The position numbers and the translations under genes were made by a program. DNA of 64,000 nucleotides from Penicillium oxalicum (Eukaryota; Ascomycota; Eurotiomycetes; Eurotiales; Aspergillaceae): positions 2,294,001 to 2,358,000 of the forward strand of contig NC_064654.1 of assembly GCF_001723175.1 (NCBI RefSeq). Reading direction: 5' to 3'. Below are positions 45,175-56,670 of this stretch, one piece after another (positions within the stretch are counted from its first letter, which is position 1; each line of letters begins with the position of its first letter). Under the pieces are notes generated by a model. That model was given only the letters and a program-made list of their open reading frames with translations. It had not been told where the DNA came from and made no database searches.

Positions 45175-48100
45175 TCAGGTCAAGGAGGTTCGACGATCGT
45201 CGGTTCCCGACTCAAGCGAAGCAAAGATCGCAAAAAGACCGGGAATGTCTTTTGCGAACTTTGCGAGCGTACGGAGGCACCAATGGCGATCGGGCGTAAG
45301 AGCGCGACCGAATCGATAGTGAACGGTTGAAGAGATTGAAAGACGTGATTCTTTGTGTCCGTGTAGTTCTCGATGGAGGAAGAAGGAGGAGAGACTGGTG
45401 ACTCGCAAGATTGCCAGACGGTCGAGGGGAAGAAGATGGCTGACTTTCCCCACCACCAAAGTTTTGCGTGCTGCGATCGTCTCTAGCGTGTTTCTTGGGA
45501 TCCGCACAGACCGTCTCGTTGGGGCCGACACTGTAGTAAAATAGGAGAAGAAAAAAAAAAAAAAAAAAAAAAACTAAGGCACTCAAAATGAATCCTCCAG
45601 TGTACATCAGACATTTTACGACATGTGGATATTCTCTCGCGTCCTATCTCAGGGAAGACAGACAAGGAGAATCCCCATTCACACCCCTCTGGCCAGGTGG
45701 GACATGAAGGGCGATCATGCTGGCAACCTTGATCTCCGGATATGCGGCTGGACGGGCATTCGGACACCCACGGACCAGTTGACTACGCCCAACCCCCTGC
45801 GCTGTCGATGGCTACATGGGATGATGGTATGAGAGATAGCAGATGTACCGTTCCCGTCACTCCCGTGAGTCCCGTCCCCTGTTGAGCGATCACGGAGTCT
45901 AGTGGCGCTCTCCAAACGAAGAGAGTGGGCTCGAGGATGCAGAGTGCAGAGTGCAGAGTACCGAGTACAGACCAATCATGACCAACACGTCAGCTATGAA
46001 TCATACTCGACTCCCTCGAATGCCAAGGTCGCGTAGTGCGCACGGCAACATGGCGTACGCTAGCACCGATTGACAAAGGCAATATCCTCATGCCAATCAC
46101 CATCTGGGCGGGCTTCCAGAATCCGTGTCCTGTCTGCGCATCCCATCTAACCCGGATTAGCGTCCCTGCGGACGGGCACGAGGGGGGGGTGGGCCAGGAC
46201 CTGGCCCATCAAATCCGCGCTCGGGGGCATGCCCGCGGGATCAGGTACCTGGTACGGCGTAAAATAGAGGCCCAGAGGTGGAGGTTGACGGTACAGTCAT
46301 CAGTCATCGGTTCATTTTCTCCAGGGAGTGCATCGAGGAAGACACCTACTGTCGCTTCTCCTTGGGGGGGGTGAGCGCCGGAACATCTTACGTGACTCGA
46401 TCAGCAAACCGAATCTCGGCTGATAACAACTCAGGGCGCGTGGTGGCCTCAGGCCTCTTATTCCACCCATCGTAAGTTGAGAGTCCTGCCAGATGCCATG
46501 GATGAATGATGATTGGTGTTGTGAATGGCCTGGCCGTTTGGCAGAGTACAGTTACTCTTGATCCATCGGTCGATAATCTACCCTTGAGGCTCTCTGGGCG
46601 CCCTCATCCTATAGTCACTCGTCTCGAGTCAAACCTGAAGCTTGGGTCGCGTCCTGTAATTGAACACGATGATTCTTCCGTGGCAAAATCCAGTAGCCAT
46701 CGACACGATTCGCCAGTCTGTTGATCATGTACGATCATGTGCGGTCATGCATCCTGAAGAAGTATCGCACGGCAGTGGTCGATCCACCACAATTCCGTGC
46801 TAACGCTGACAGGATCTTCCAACTACGCCATCGACAGAATCTCATGGATGCCGGATCGATGGAAGGAGGATGAGTGCCAAGGCTGCACCGACAGCAAAAC
46901 GATCTCGCGTCAGGATGGATCAAGCCTGGTAGTATGTCCACCAGAGGAGCTCAACCTGTCTCCAGCGTTTGATCACAGGAGAAAAAAAAACTATACACTC
47001 TAGTCTACAAGTTTTGCTCACCTTATTCGTGACAATTATTTGCGGCATGATCATGGACAATTGATGGATGCACCATGAAACTAGAACCTCTTAATATGAG
47101 GCTAGTCAGAAAAGAAGTCATTCACCATTCCACAATTCCACCTCGAATCGAGCAGCTCTTGCCTTGAGCTGTTGGCGGGCCCTACCTGTACCGATGCTGA
47201 AGATCCGCCCGACCGCTCACCTGCCATAGTTTCTTGGGTCCGTCCATTCCAGATGGTCCTTAGCTACATGATTAGTGTCTAATCGAGCGGACTCACTCCA
47301 TTCTATTGAATTCTCTTGTGCCTGGGGTCCGGTTCTTCAGGCGGCTTATCAATCTGGGATCGACTTAAGTGGAGGCAAAAAAAAGAATTGTACGTACCGG
47401 AAGCGGTCAAAGGCGTGACGAAAAGAGTGTATGTATAGCACATCCAGTGCATCGACCAATCCAACAAGTCGTCAATCCACACGCTCTGGTATACACAGAG
47501 CTTTTCTTGAGGCCATCCTTCAAGTCATCGTTTCCTCCAATCTAAAAGCCCCAACCCAAGACCCAAAAACCCTTCAGACCCGTCCTCAGGGTCAGCCTAC
47601 TACTTTTGGACTTGCACATCCTCCCCCCCGCCGGGCCTGCGGGCAAGTCCAGGTCTACCCGTCTATACTTTTGACTTCGAACCCTCCCAAAATTTACGTA
47701 TCAGTTGACAACTCGCTGCAGCTCGACCGGCCACTTCACCTCCCATGCTGAACCTGAACCTTCCGATGGATCCTCTATTACTAAATGACAAGTCTCTGAC
47801 TTGACGACTCTGCTCCATTCTGCCTCGGACCCAATCCTATTTCCAGCGTTCCAAGTGATGACTCCGAACGGATCGGTTCACCGCAGACTCTATCCGGTCG
47901 TTTTTTCTGGTGCCGCCTGCCTCGAGGGCCGCTCCCCGCCCCCCGAACAGCTTCACCGTGGCGGGTCTGTTTCCCCGGTGTAGATGTCGGCAATTCAAAT
48001 GGCTCGTGGGCTTGGAGTTGAAAGAAAAAAAATAAACCCCCCTTCCTTCTTGCCATTTAAGTCCAGAATACCCCATAAGCCCCGTGGGTGAATAGAAAGG

Positions 48101-48416
48101 CTTTGCCTGTGCGATCATCCGAAGATACCCAGCTTCTTCACTTTCCATCTAAAGAGTTCAAGGTCCTGAAACTACATCCTGCAGAACCCAAACGATTTCC
48201 AGTGCCGATATCATATTGGGAGAAGTGCGCAAAACCCTCGCGACGCCCGCATTTGCGTTTGACCGACAAGACCGCTGAATTTACAAGAGTTTCTCATCGT
48301 CTGGAACCGAGGACCAAAAGCAGAAAAGCATAGCGGTGCAGATCTACACATTCTTGGGAAAACCCGACGTTGGCGCCGAAAAACATCTCACCTGACCAAC
48401 TTCACTTGAATCCATC
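45175..48416. other. 3.2-kb divergent promoter region
   Basis: Between the Zn2Cys6 gene (minus) and the SurE gene (plus). It holds an A23 run at 45551-45573 and GCAGAGT repeats at about 45938-45960. No coding region, tRNA or element was recognised. The size is consistent with long regulatory leaders common for fungal regulators. Confidence 0.4.
45551..45573. repeat. Homopolymer tract (A)23
   Basis: Run of 23 adenines (T23 on the minus strand) about 380 bp upstream of the Zn2Cys6 gene start. Such rigid tracts exclude nucleosomes in fungal promoters; the role here is inferred only from position. Confidence 0.8.
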
Positions 48417-49719
48417 ATGCATATTCTGGTAGGTACATCAACCTTGAAGAGCTGGTTATCGCGGATATATTCCGGCCCCCGTGTCCGTGCAGTGTAGATA
48501 CGGGCAACCGAGCCTCAGCTCGAAATTCCATGCGCTTGGGCTGAATCCATGAAGAAAAGGCTAACCCTTCACCCAACCTCTTTTTTCCTCAGCTGGTCAA
48601 TGACGATGGTCCACCCAACAAGCGCCTCTCACCATATGTGCGCCCTTTAGTCGACGAGCTCCATGCCGCCGGTCACCAAGTCTCCGTGGCGATCCCCGCG
48701 GCGTCACGCTCGTGGATCGGCAAAGCCCATATTATCGAAGCCGCCCTCACCGCGAGCTTCGTTCACCCCGATTCCTTCCGTGACGATGGATCCTGGGACG
48801 AGGATTACACGCCAAGTCCAGAATCAGCACACCTGCGTGACTGGGTCGTCATTCAGAACGGCACACCGGCCAGTTGCGCCCAGCTTGGACTCTACAGCCT
48901 CTTCGCAGACCGGCCGCCCATCGACATCGTCATCTCCGGTCCCAATCACGGGCGGAATGCCTCGACCATCTACAACCTATCCTCGGGGACGGTCGGAGGT
49001 GCCCTCGAAGCTGTCTTCTGTGGACAGCGGGGAATCGCTATCTCTTTTGGAAGCAAGGATCCTCAGCCCGGCGATGTGATCAGCGCCGCGGCTCGACATG
49101 CGGTGCGTGTCGTCGACCATCTGCTAGGGCACTGGGATGAGAGGGTCGAGCTCTATAATATTAATATCCCGATGCGACTTGACGTGGAGACCCAACCTGT
49201 CTTATACACGCGCACTCTGCCGTACTACTGGTCGCGAGGCTGTCTGTACGCCGAGGTCGAGCCGCAGACTAAAAACGTGATCGTAAACGGGTCCATGGCT
49301 ACCGGTGTCCATAAAGAGCAGCGTGAACAGAATCCCGCGACGATTGTCAATGATGTCAATGTCAATGGCATCAATGAGGCCGAAGCACATCCCGATCAAT
49401 CGATCAGGAAAAAGCGTCACTTCAAGTGGTCAGCCGATCTATCAGATATGAAAAAACGACTTCAAGAAAGTGAAGTGGGAACCGATGCGCATACCGTGTT
49501 GAATGGGGCTACGAGGTATGTCCATGCCCTCGAGTTGTCTGCACTGCGCCGACACACACATACACGCAATTGAAGCGCTTGATGAGAGTTTTCCATTCCG
49601 AAAGTGCACTGGCTCAGATGCTGACGATGTCCATTTTTTTCTTTTTCAACAGTGTCACCGCGCTCCGTGCCAATTTCTGGCATGTTCCTGGACTCGAGGG
49701 CCCGCTGTACCTGGAATGA
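48417..49719 (+). CDS. SurE-like phosphatase / 5'-nucleotidase
   Basis: SurE-family metal-dependent phosphatase acting on nucleotides or related monophosphates. Exons are 48417-48428, 48593-49515 and 49653-49719, giving 333 aa. The first coding exon is only 12 nt (Met-His-Ile-Leu), split from LVNDDGPPN by a 164-nt intron (GTAGGT...CCTCAG). Together they form the N-terminal metal-binding MHILLVNDDG motif (Asp8, Asp9). Further motifs are VIQNGTPASCAQLGL and VISGPNHGRNAS (metal/phosphate loop), then SGTVGGALEAVFCGQRGIAIS. The C-terminus (TALRANFWHVPGLEGPLYLE) closes the fold. It resembles the SurE half of yeast Pby1 without the tubulin-tyrosine-ligase half. A ~55-residue insertion containing many Asn/Val/Glu (IVNDVNVNGINEAEA) interrupts the second half. 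No signal peptide is seen. Confidence 0.9.
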
Positions 49720-50024
49720 TGAATCCGGCTCCCCCCCCCCTTTTTTTTTTGAAAAGCCATTTAATCCAGCTTCATTCTAAACGAGAGGATCTGAGCCGAG
49801 ATGCTCAGGTACCATGGTGATATATACCCCGTTCCACCCCCCGCTCCGCCTGGATTTCTCACAGCGACGAGAGGGTCTTTGCACAGCTGCAATAGTCTCT
49901 ATTGACGCCTCTCCCTGGAAGTGATGCAGGTGATTCCATAGTGCAGATCACCAGATGTCATGGTCATTTCTTATTTAACTCCACGGTGGTTCATGGCTCC
50001 AAGGGTCCAGGTTGAATGAGAAGA

Positions 50025-50040
50025 GGGGGGGGGGGGGGGG
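50025..50040. repeat. Homopolymer tract (G)16
   Basis: Sixteen consecutive guanines in the SurE/MTC1 convergent 3' region. Exact length is uncertain because of sequencing slippage. Confidence 0.85.
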
Positions 50041-50242
50041 TAGAAAGTGAATATTTTCTGCTGGCGCATTTGTGAGTTCAAAGCCTTATACCAGATTTAA
50101 TGAAACATATTTCGAAATGATTTTGGACGGCGGGCGGTTCTCTAGTGTCTCGATCTGTATTACTAGCCTTCACTACGGGAAAAACTAACAGTATTTTGAT
50201 TGAAAATGAGTGGGTGAGAGGGAGAACCCCCAATATTCGTTT

Positions 50243-50261
50243 GGGGGGGGGGGGGGGGGGG
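50243..50261. repeat. Homopolymer tract (G)19
   Basis: Nineteen consecutive guanines, 203 bp from the G16 tract, in the same convergent 3' region. Confidence 0.85.
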
Positions 50262-50459
50262 CTGAATTCGCTCAGATACCAAACTTGTCATAAATGATGA
50301 AAACAAAACTTGCATAAAGACGTCACACAAGAACGGGCCCCACGGAACAACCTGAACTCAACAGATCCCTAAGTACCTATCTTGCACATGACAAGAATAA
50401 TCGTAGACTGCTCTGACCACCAAGGGGCTAAGAAGCACATGTCATTCATAAACCTTCCC

Positions 50460-52079
50460 CTACAGGGCACGCGCTGCCTCACCGGCGCCCGCGTCCACCG
50501 TCGAAGCCTGCCCAGCACGCATCTTGCCCTTCCCCAGACCGCCCTCGCCAACCCCCATGCGGCGAGCAACATACCGCTGGGCAATGACTCCCGCCGCCAA
50601 CGACAGAGTTTCCTCCACCCAGTCTGCGACCCATTCACGAGGATCGACTCCGCCGCTCTCCACAATCTCGGCAATAGCCTCGGGGACAGTTGCGTGGGCC
50701 GAATCGGCACCGTCAGAGTTCGGGTCTTGAGTTGCGGATCCAGATGCATCTAGCCATTCGATCCACTTGGCCGGGACCGGTTGCGAGATGGTGTGGAAAT
50801 CAATACCATGCACGGGATCATGCAGGTAGAGCGCAAAGGTGACTTCCTCATCGACCTCTGCGGGATCAACCACGCCTGAAGTGGACTCCTTTTCGCCCGA
50901 AGTACTGCCTTTGAAGAGATCCGGCGAGGCCGCCTGAGTGATCGCCTGAATTGCAAGGAAGATATCGCTGCTGCGAACCGGGTTCGATTCACTTAGATCT
51001 TCACTGGCTTGTTTGGCAGCTTGCTCGATACCACCCCGCGCCGAGAAGTGTTCGGCGGCGTAGCTCTCGGCACTTGCACGGGCCAGCTTAGAGCCCTCGA
51101 CGGCGCCGCGCACAGCGTTGATAGTGCGAGGAGTGCCGGGCGTGACAGTGCGCCACCAGGGCCCGTCACCCCAACCCGCATTCGAGATGTATCCGCCCAT
51201 GTCTAGGCCGCGCTTCGGCGCAGATTCTTGCCCACGCTGGATCACGAGAAGATCGCCGCCTTCTACCTGAGACATGACCCGTGAAAAGACGGCGTAGACC
51301 AGTGGATCAATGCCCGGATAGCCGGAAAGGTCATGAGTGATGTGGATCTGCAATCGCTCATGCGAAGAGATGGGGGGAGCGAGAGTATGGATCAGGTTGG
51401 TGAATGTTGGAATCGCCATGTTGCGAAGCTCGCCACCTAGAAAGGAACAGAAGAAAAAAGTCTCAGCTTCTGAAATTCATGTCCTCGTCGTGAGAGATTC
51501 AAAAAAAAAGAGTGAAATATTACCAAAGTCGCGTAGAGCCCCCACATTGCCTTTGACCTGCTGCGCCCATCTTTGAGCTTCTTCATTCTTCTGGATCTCC
51601 TTGACAGCTGCTTCAGCCTGCTTGACGGCGGCACCAGCTACGGCAAAGAGCCCACCCCACCATCCACCTCCACCACCACTCTGGCTCTGGCTCTGCTCTG
51701 GCTGCTGTGGAGCTACAGACTCAGACGAAGCTTCTGACTTTGGCTGTTCTTGTCGTGTGCTCGAGCGAGGAACATCTGCGGACAATCGAGACTTGTCCTC
51801 CGTGCTCTGGTCGGCTGTCGTACCGGGGCGAGGGGACCGAGTCGCAGAGCGTGCCTTGTCTAGGGACAGACGTGGAGTACCAGGCCCGCTCATTGGACGT
51901 TGAGCAGCTTGCTTCTCTAGCTCTGCCAGAATGTCCTCCTGTTCCGCTGTCGCATCGTCCTTTGCTGGTGCAGCCGGTGCTGGTATGGTTGTGGATTTGT
52001 CATTTCCTTTTTCAAGGCCAAGATCGTCGAACTGAGCCAAAAGCTCATCGCTGGTCGGTTTGGCACTCTTGGGAGCCAT
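50460..52079 (-). CDS. MTC1: Maintenance of telomere capping protein 1 (Mtc1/DUF5427 family)
   Basis: Exons are 52079-51524 and 51436-50460, giving 510 aa. The intron is 87 nt with donor GTAATA and acceptor TCTAG. An ATG four codons upstream (52091) is also in frame; the 52079 start (MAPKSAKPTSDELLAQFDDL) was chosen for its better context. The N-terminus has the family pattern LLAQFDDLGL, then a Ser/Pro/Gln-rich disordered stretch, a Gly/Trp motif (GGGGGWWGGLFAVAG) and an Ala/Lys amphipathic helix. The C-terminal domain contains LQIHITHDLSGYPGIDPLVY, GDLLVIQRG and WADWVEE-type sequences (REWVADWVEETLSLAAG). In yeast, Mtc1 is linked genetically to telomere capping and physically to vesicle coats; its biochemical role is unclear. 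Family membership is confident, function is not. Confidence 0.88.
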
Positions 52080-53403
52080 GGTTGTGAACATTCACAGTCT
52101 CGAGACGTGTGCTCAGGACTCAGGAGGTGACGACACCGATGTGCATCGAGCTCCAATGTCGACCCAGCCGCGCACCACGTGTGGAGCATGACCGAGCGCC
52201 AAGACCCGCGCCAGTAACGTGCCTCAGAGCAATACAAAGCTTTGGCCCGACAACCGTCCTGACTCAGTCACTGCAGACTCACAGAGTCAAGTAGTTTACT
52301 CACACCTAGTAAACGCACCCGACTCGTCAGAGCCTAATAATACGCTTTAGACATAGGTGTTTCGTATTTTTTCAACAGACACTGATCAAATTGTCAGCGC
52401 ACGAGCTCACTGTCTTATCCCAAGAGCTCGCTTTCAGCCTTGTGCATTCTTTTGTTAAATACCATTCCTCCCATTTCACGAAATCGGGCCATCCAACAGA
52501 ATGCCTGGTGGCTAGCCTTCATGCCTCTCTTTCACAGATACACCGCCTCGGCGCAATCCATCCAGCAACAGGAAGCGCCCTTGTCCACTCCTACATGGTC
52601 TTTAACCTTATCCCGCCTCACTGCCTGAGGTGTCCATTCTCTCTCCCGTGCTCCATCATGGATCGATGGAGCGATTCAGTTGGTCGAATCTCTCAACGTA
52701 GATGGTGGACGTTAGAATTCCAGTTCCAGATGCCCGAGTCTTTTAGTAACTTCTTTCGTGACAGAAATTTGTCCTCCGGTAGAGACAGCGGGGGCAGTCA
52801 ACGATTTGCCAGCACGGAGGGTTGATTCTCTGAATATAGAGTGCAGCTGCCCAGCCCCAATGATATCTTCGTTCTTCAGGCCCCGCCAGCTTTGACGGCT
52901 TGGATGGCTGGAAAATGTTTCTTTTGAATAAAGTCATGATAGTAATAAGATTTACATTGATTCTGTATTTGACCGCAAAGATTTTGATCAGAGACGAGTC
53001 GAGGCTCGGCGCGGATCTGGCACAGCTCGCGGAGACTGCGGAGCTTAGCCGCGGTAGTCACACCCAGAGGCTCGGATCGCTCCCGCACAGTGGGCGGGAC
53101 CATGCGGGGTGGGCGCGATACCAATTTGACCTGCATAAATGCTTGCATCCGCCCGCAAACCCACGTTGAAATACTCCAGGCCGTCTCGATTGGGCTTTGC
53201 ATTTTGCTTGCACTCGGCAGTCACTAAGCTACCGCCGAGTCTTCTCCTGCACGGATTGTATGTCTTTTCGTCGTTCGAACGCGGCCATGCCAAGTGCAAC
53301 TAGGTCCCCCCGCTGACTTGCCTTCTAGATCTAGCTTTTCTTTTCGCCTGATACGTCCATTCGAGCTTCAAAACCCCGCGTCAACAGTACCATCTCCGCT
53401 ATC
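52080..53403. other. Divergent intergenic region MTC1 / CMD protein
   Basis: 1.3 kb. Short frames only. A pyrimidine-rich leader precedes the ATG at 53404. No gene was recognised. Confidence 0.4.
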
Positions 53404-53961
53404 ATGCGTCTTCCATATGTTCCAGATCCCCCTCCAACACATACGCCAGAGGAAGCTCGGATTCTCGCGGCCGTGCAAGCTCGTCGTGCTCCCAATCCTC
53501 TTCTCCCACTCGATCTCACACTCCTGCATTCATTTCCAGTCACGGACGGATGGAATTCCTTTATCGGAGCTATTCGGACACGAACCAGTCTCTCTGCCGT
53601 GATTCGAGAGCTAGCCATCTGCCGTGTCGCGGTGATCAATGGCGCGCTCTTTGAATGGGAGCAGCATGCACCACTCCTGACCGAGGGAGGACTCGGCGAC
53701 GAGGCACTCAAACTCATTGGCAATGCCAATGCTGATTTTAAAAGCAAAGAGGCTGCGGAGATTCTGACCACCGAGCAAAGGGCTGTTGCGCGATACACAG
53801 ATGCGATGACAAAGACGGTCACCGTGCCAGACGAGATATTTGCGCTGGTCAAGAGTTGTTTTAGCGATACGGAGGTCGTCGAGATCACCGCTACGATTGC
53901 CGCATATAATTGCGTGAGCAGGTTCTTGGTGGCTCTAGATGTTGGAGAAAAAAATCATTAG
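53404..53961 (+). CDS. Carboxymuconolactone decarboxylase-like (AhpD-like) protein
   Basis: Single exon, 185 aa. The central helical domain carries the family pattern: TDGWNSFIGAIRTRTSLSAVIRELAICRVAVINGALFEWEQHAPL, here given as two adjoining parts: the segment ending in TSLSAVIREL and the segment AICRVAVINGALFEWEQHAP. In the family this helix pair holds the active-site acid, Cys or His residues used in lactone decarboxylation or peroxide-linked chemistry. Only one Cys is present in the motif, so a CxxC thiol peroxidase mechanism is unlikely. The second half contains TTEQRAVARYTDAMTKTV and a helix ending in SRFLVALDV. No signal peptide is seen, so it is probably cytosolic. Many fungal members are of unknown function, and no catabolic neighbours point to a pathway. 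Confidence 0.88.
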   Translation: MRLPYVPDPPPTHTPEEARILAAVQARRAPNPLLPLDLTLLHSFPVTDGWNSFIGAIRTRTSLSAVIRELAICRVAVINGALFEWEQHAPLLTEGGLGDEALKLIGNANADFKSKEAAEILTTEQRAVARYTDAMTKTVTVPDEIFALVKSCFSDTEVVEITATIAAYNCVSRFLVALDVGEKNH

Positions 53962-56670
53962 AGCCGATTTTGCTCGTTGGCATTAGAAAATTGTGTCGCG
54001 ACTTGGTCCTCGATTGAATTGTGTCAGTTTCGTGCGTGCGCGCGATCCTTTCAAGCCCTGGCTGTGACTATGAATGTGTTGAGATTTTAATTTCGAAAGA
54101 CAAGTCTCACTGTGTCATAAAGCCTGTCTGGTTTGGTCAATTCTGCACGTGCCTGGGTTTTGGCATGGGCGTTCCCACTATCGGTTGTCAACCCTTTTGT
54201 CCCGTCGGGATTTCTGGCTGAGGTATATATCTCAACCGGATGAAGACTTTTTGTCCACAGCCAGGTCAATAGGTAGAATTTTTTTATGCTATAATGACAA
54301 AAGTCAAAAACTAGGCATGAATTGTCCATCGGATCGATATCGAAGGAGCCCTCGAGACACTGCGTTAAACTTAATCTAACGCGAGAGAATTGGCGAATGT
54401 CGTCTACTTCCAAGACTGACGTCAACACTGCGGAGACCGAGGGTCGGAAGTGGTGAGTTTAAACTCCACGGGCACTCACTTGCCTCAACTATTGACACGA
54501 AGTATTCCATCATTCGACCAAAGAGTAATGGATGAGACGTTCTATATTATATTTTTTTGAAGCTTTTGCTCTGATACTTGCATGGAATTGACCACTGAAT
54601 CTCGACCAAACGCTGTTTAGTTGAGGGAGCCACGTCCGAGCTGTGCCTCCCGCAGCACAGTGAACTCCGTGGAACATCTCCTATCAATGACGAACACTAG
54701 AGATGCACTTAGAATATACGACCTCGATCTGTCCAGAAGGCAGTTTCTGAAAGTGGAATATGGGATGGTTTATCTTGGACTACGCTTATGCGAGTGGCGC
54801 GTCTAGAGATTACTCTCACTGCTCCCCTTGCTGCAACTGTACCCCTGAATGTGTGCACCTGTCGGATGCTCGGATGACTCGATAGTGAATAGATGAAGCA
54901 TACAGAAACACTCAGTTCATACTATCCGATGAAGAAGAATAAGTCTGCAGTAGCTATGCACTCAGATGACAGACATTGAGCATTTCCACAATAAGAAGAA
55001 ACCGATCCTGAGGATGCTGGGATCCCCGTCCGCGGCGGCCTCAGGGTCATGTGTGGACCGGTTCTGGAATACTTCCCGCCTGTGGTGGCAAGCTGAGAAC
55101 AAATCGATACTGTTAGACAGTCTACTGAGCTGCTGGGTTCCAGAGGCAGCTGGAATCCAGTCAAGAGTGATTGCTCTACGACTCTTGGAGAGGATGTACT
55201 TTTTGGTAGTTTGTCCGGCCAGCCGTCACGGCTAACTAAATGGCGGCGGGCTGATTGGGCGCGGCAGCCCGGTGGAGCCCATCGGTGGTTGCGCTCTGTG
55301 GTTGCGGCCCCGAAAAAAAAGGGACACTAACACTATTGAGGCGCCGACTGCTCATCCTCTTGGTCTCCTCGACAGAACAAAGTGCCCGCGACGTGTTACT
55401 ACTTCCTCACCACCTCACTGCCTCCATGGCCTCTCGTAGAACAGGATACTTGGAGCAAGTACATCAAACAACACGCTCTCCAGGCAAACATCAACACTCT
55501 CTCAGGCAGACGCGACAGTGAGTGTCGCTGCCTCTACACAAGAGCAAACATCCTCAAATCTCTGCCCATAAAAAGACTTCACCTCTCCAGCTTTCCTACT
55601 CTGCCTCTTCTTCTTTTCTTCAGACACTTTCGATCGTCTTCACTGCTCCTCTGATAACCTCAGTACAACTGGCTCCATCCATCGCCCTTCTTCTCTTACT
55701 GCATTTCTTGGTCCTGTCATCTTGACCGTTGGCTTGACCATTCTCACTTCTCCTCTCATCTACATCTACCACACTCTCTCTGACGTGTATTCCTCTCTCA
55801 CACATACACATCACCTCCTCCATACAGCCATTTCCCCAGATTCACACATTCAGTGTGCTCAGCCCTTGACTTATTCCCTCATTGCCATCTTCCTGCGGTG
55901 GTTGCTCTCTCACCCAGCCTTCTCGCCTCTCCCGTTCTACACATCCCTGGCACTACGACCCGCGCCTGGTACCTGCGCTTCTTCTCTTCTGAGAACCTTT
56001 CGCGCCAGGTCTCAAAAAAGAAAACTGGCGGAATCGATCTGCAAGATCGAACTGAACGATCTCTTCACTTCTACTCATAATTCGGTATGTTGTGGTTGTC
56101 GCGCGTGATGCTTACTTTTTTTTTCCCCCTTCCTCTACCATGCTGCTTGATTTACACATCTTTCCCTGCTCGGGTACTTTACACCCGATTACACTTCGGG
56201 TCAGATCCTGATCCACACAACTTGCCGCGACCGTGTCTGCACCTGTTCTGCCCGTCCCCACCCACCTCATCAGTCTTCATCATACTACTTTGATATTTCA
56301 TGTGTCTCGTTCGCATGTTCCAATTTCCCGGTCCAGTCACGGCAGCCTTTCGTGGGTGGCCATGCATTGTTTTTAGTGATCTCTTGCATTCCCCTTGTAC
56401 TTTCTCCCCTCGCCGGGTTGTCTTCCGGATTGCGCTGCAATTACTTTACTCTTGTGCTTGGCACCATAAGCGAACCACCCGCGACTAACTCAAGTATACA
56501 GAACTCTCCGCATTATCTCTTGCGTGAGATCACGGCACAACAAGTGTCTGACTGGCTCAGTCTGAACAGGAACTGAGACCGAGGCTGGGATTGATCTTTC
56601 TCCCGGCCGTTGACTGACCCTTAATTTCGCCTCACCTTCACCTGTCCCATCATCCACTTCCTCATTCAAC
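53962..56670. other. 2.7-kb region with pyrimidine-rich leader of the RG-repeat gene
   Basis: The left half has no gene I can support. From about 55370 to 55960 the plus strand is strongly C/T-rich, as in promoters or leaders of highly expressed fungal genes. A candidate 5'-leader intron is at 56085-56501. Short frames here are low-complexity Ser/Leu/Pro translations of the pyrimidine tract and are not called. Confidence 0.45.
56085..56501 (+). other. Predicted intron in the 5' leader of the RG-repeat protein gene
   Basis: Donor GTATGT at 56085, branch point ACTAAC at about 56484, acceptor TATACAG ending at 56501. All three signals have good spacing. The 417-nt size exceeds the coding introns of the window, which is common for leader introns. 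It ends 169 bases before the ATG at 56671. Not confirmed by transcript data. Confidence 0.5.

Larger units (their letters stand above)
49720..50459. other. Convergent 3' region rich in homopolymers
   Basis: About 740 bp between the SurE and MTC1 stops. It contains C10T10 (49731-49750), G16 (50025-50040) and G19 (50243-50261). No gene was recognised. Confidence 0.55.

Noticed and set aside
55370..56080. Several overlapping Ser/Leu/Pro-rich frames before the RG-repeat gene
   Set aside because: They are translations of a C/T-rich leader with no conserved features.
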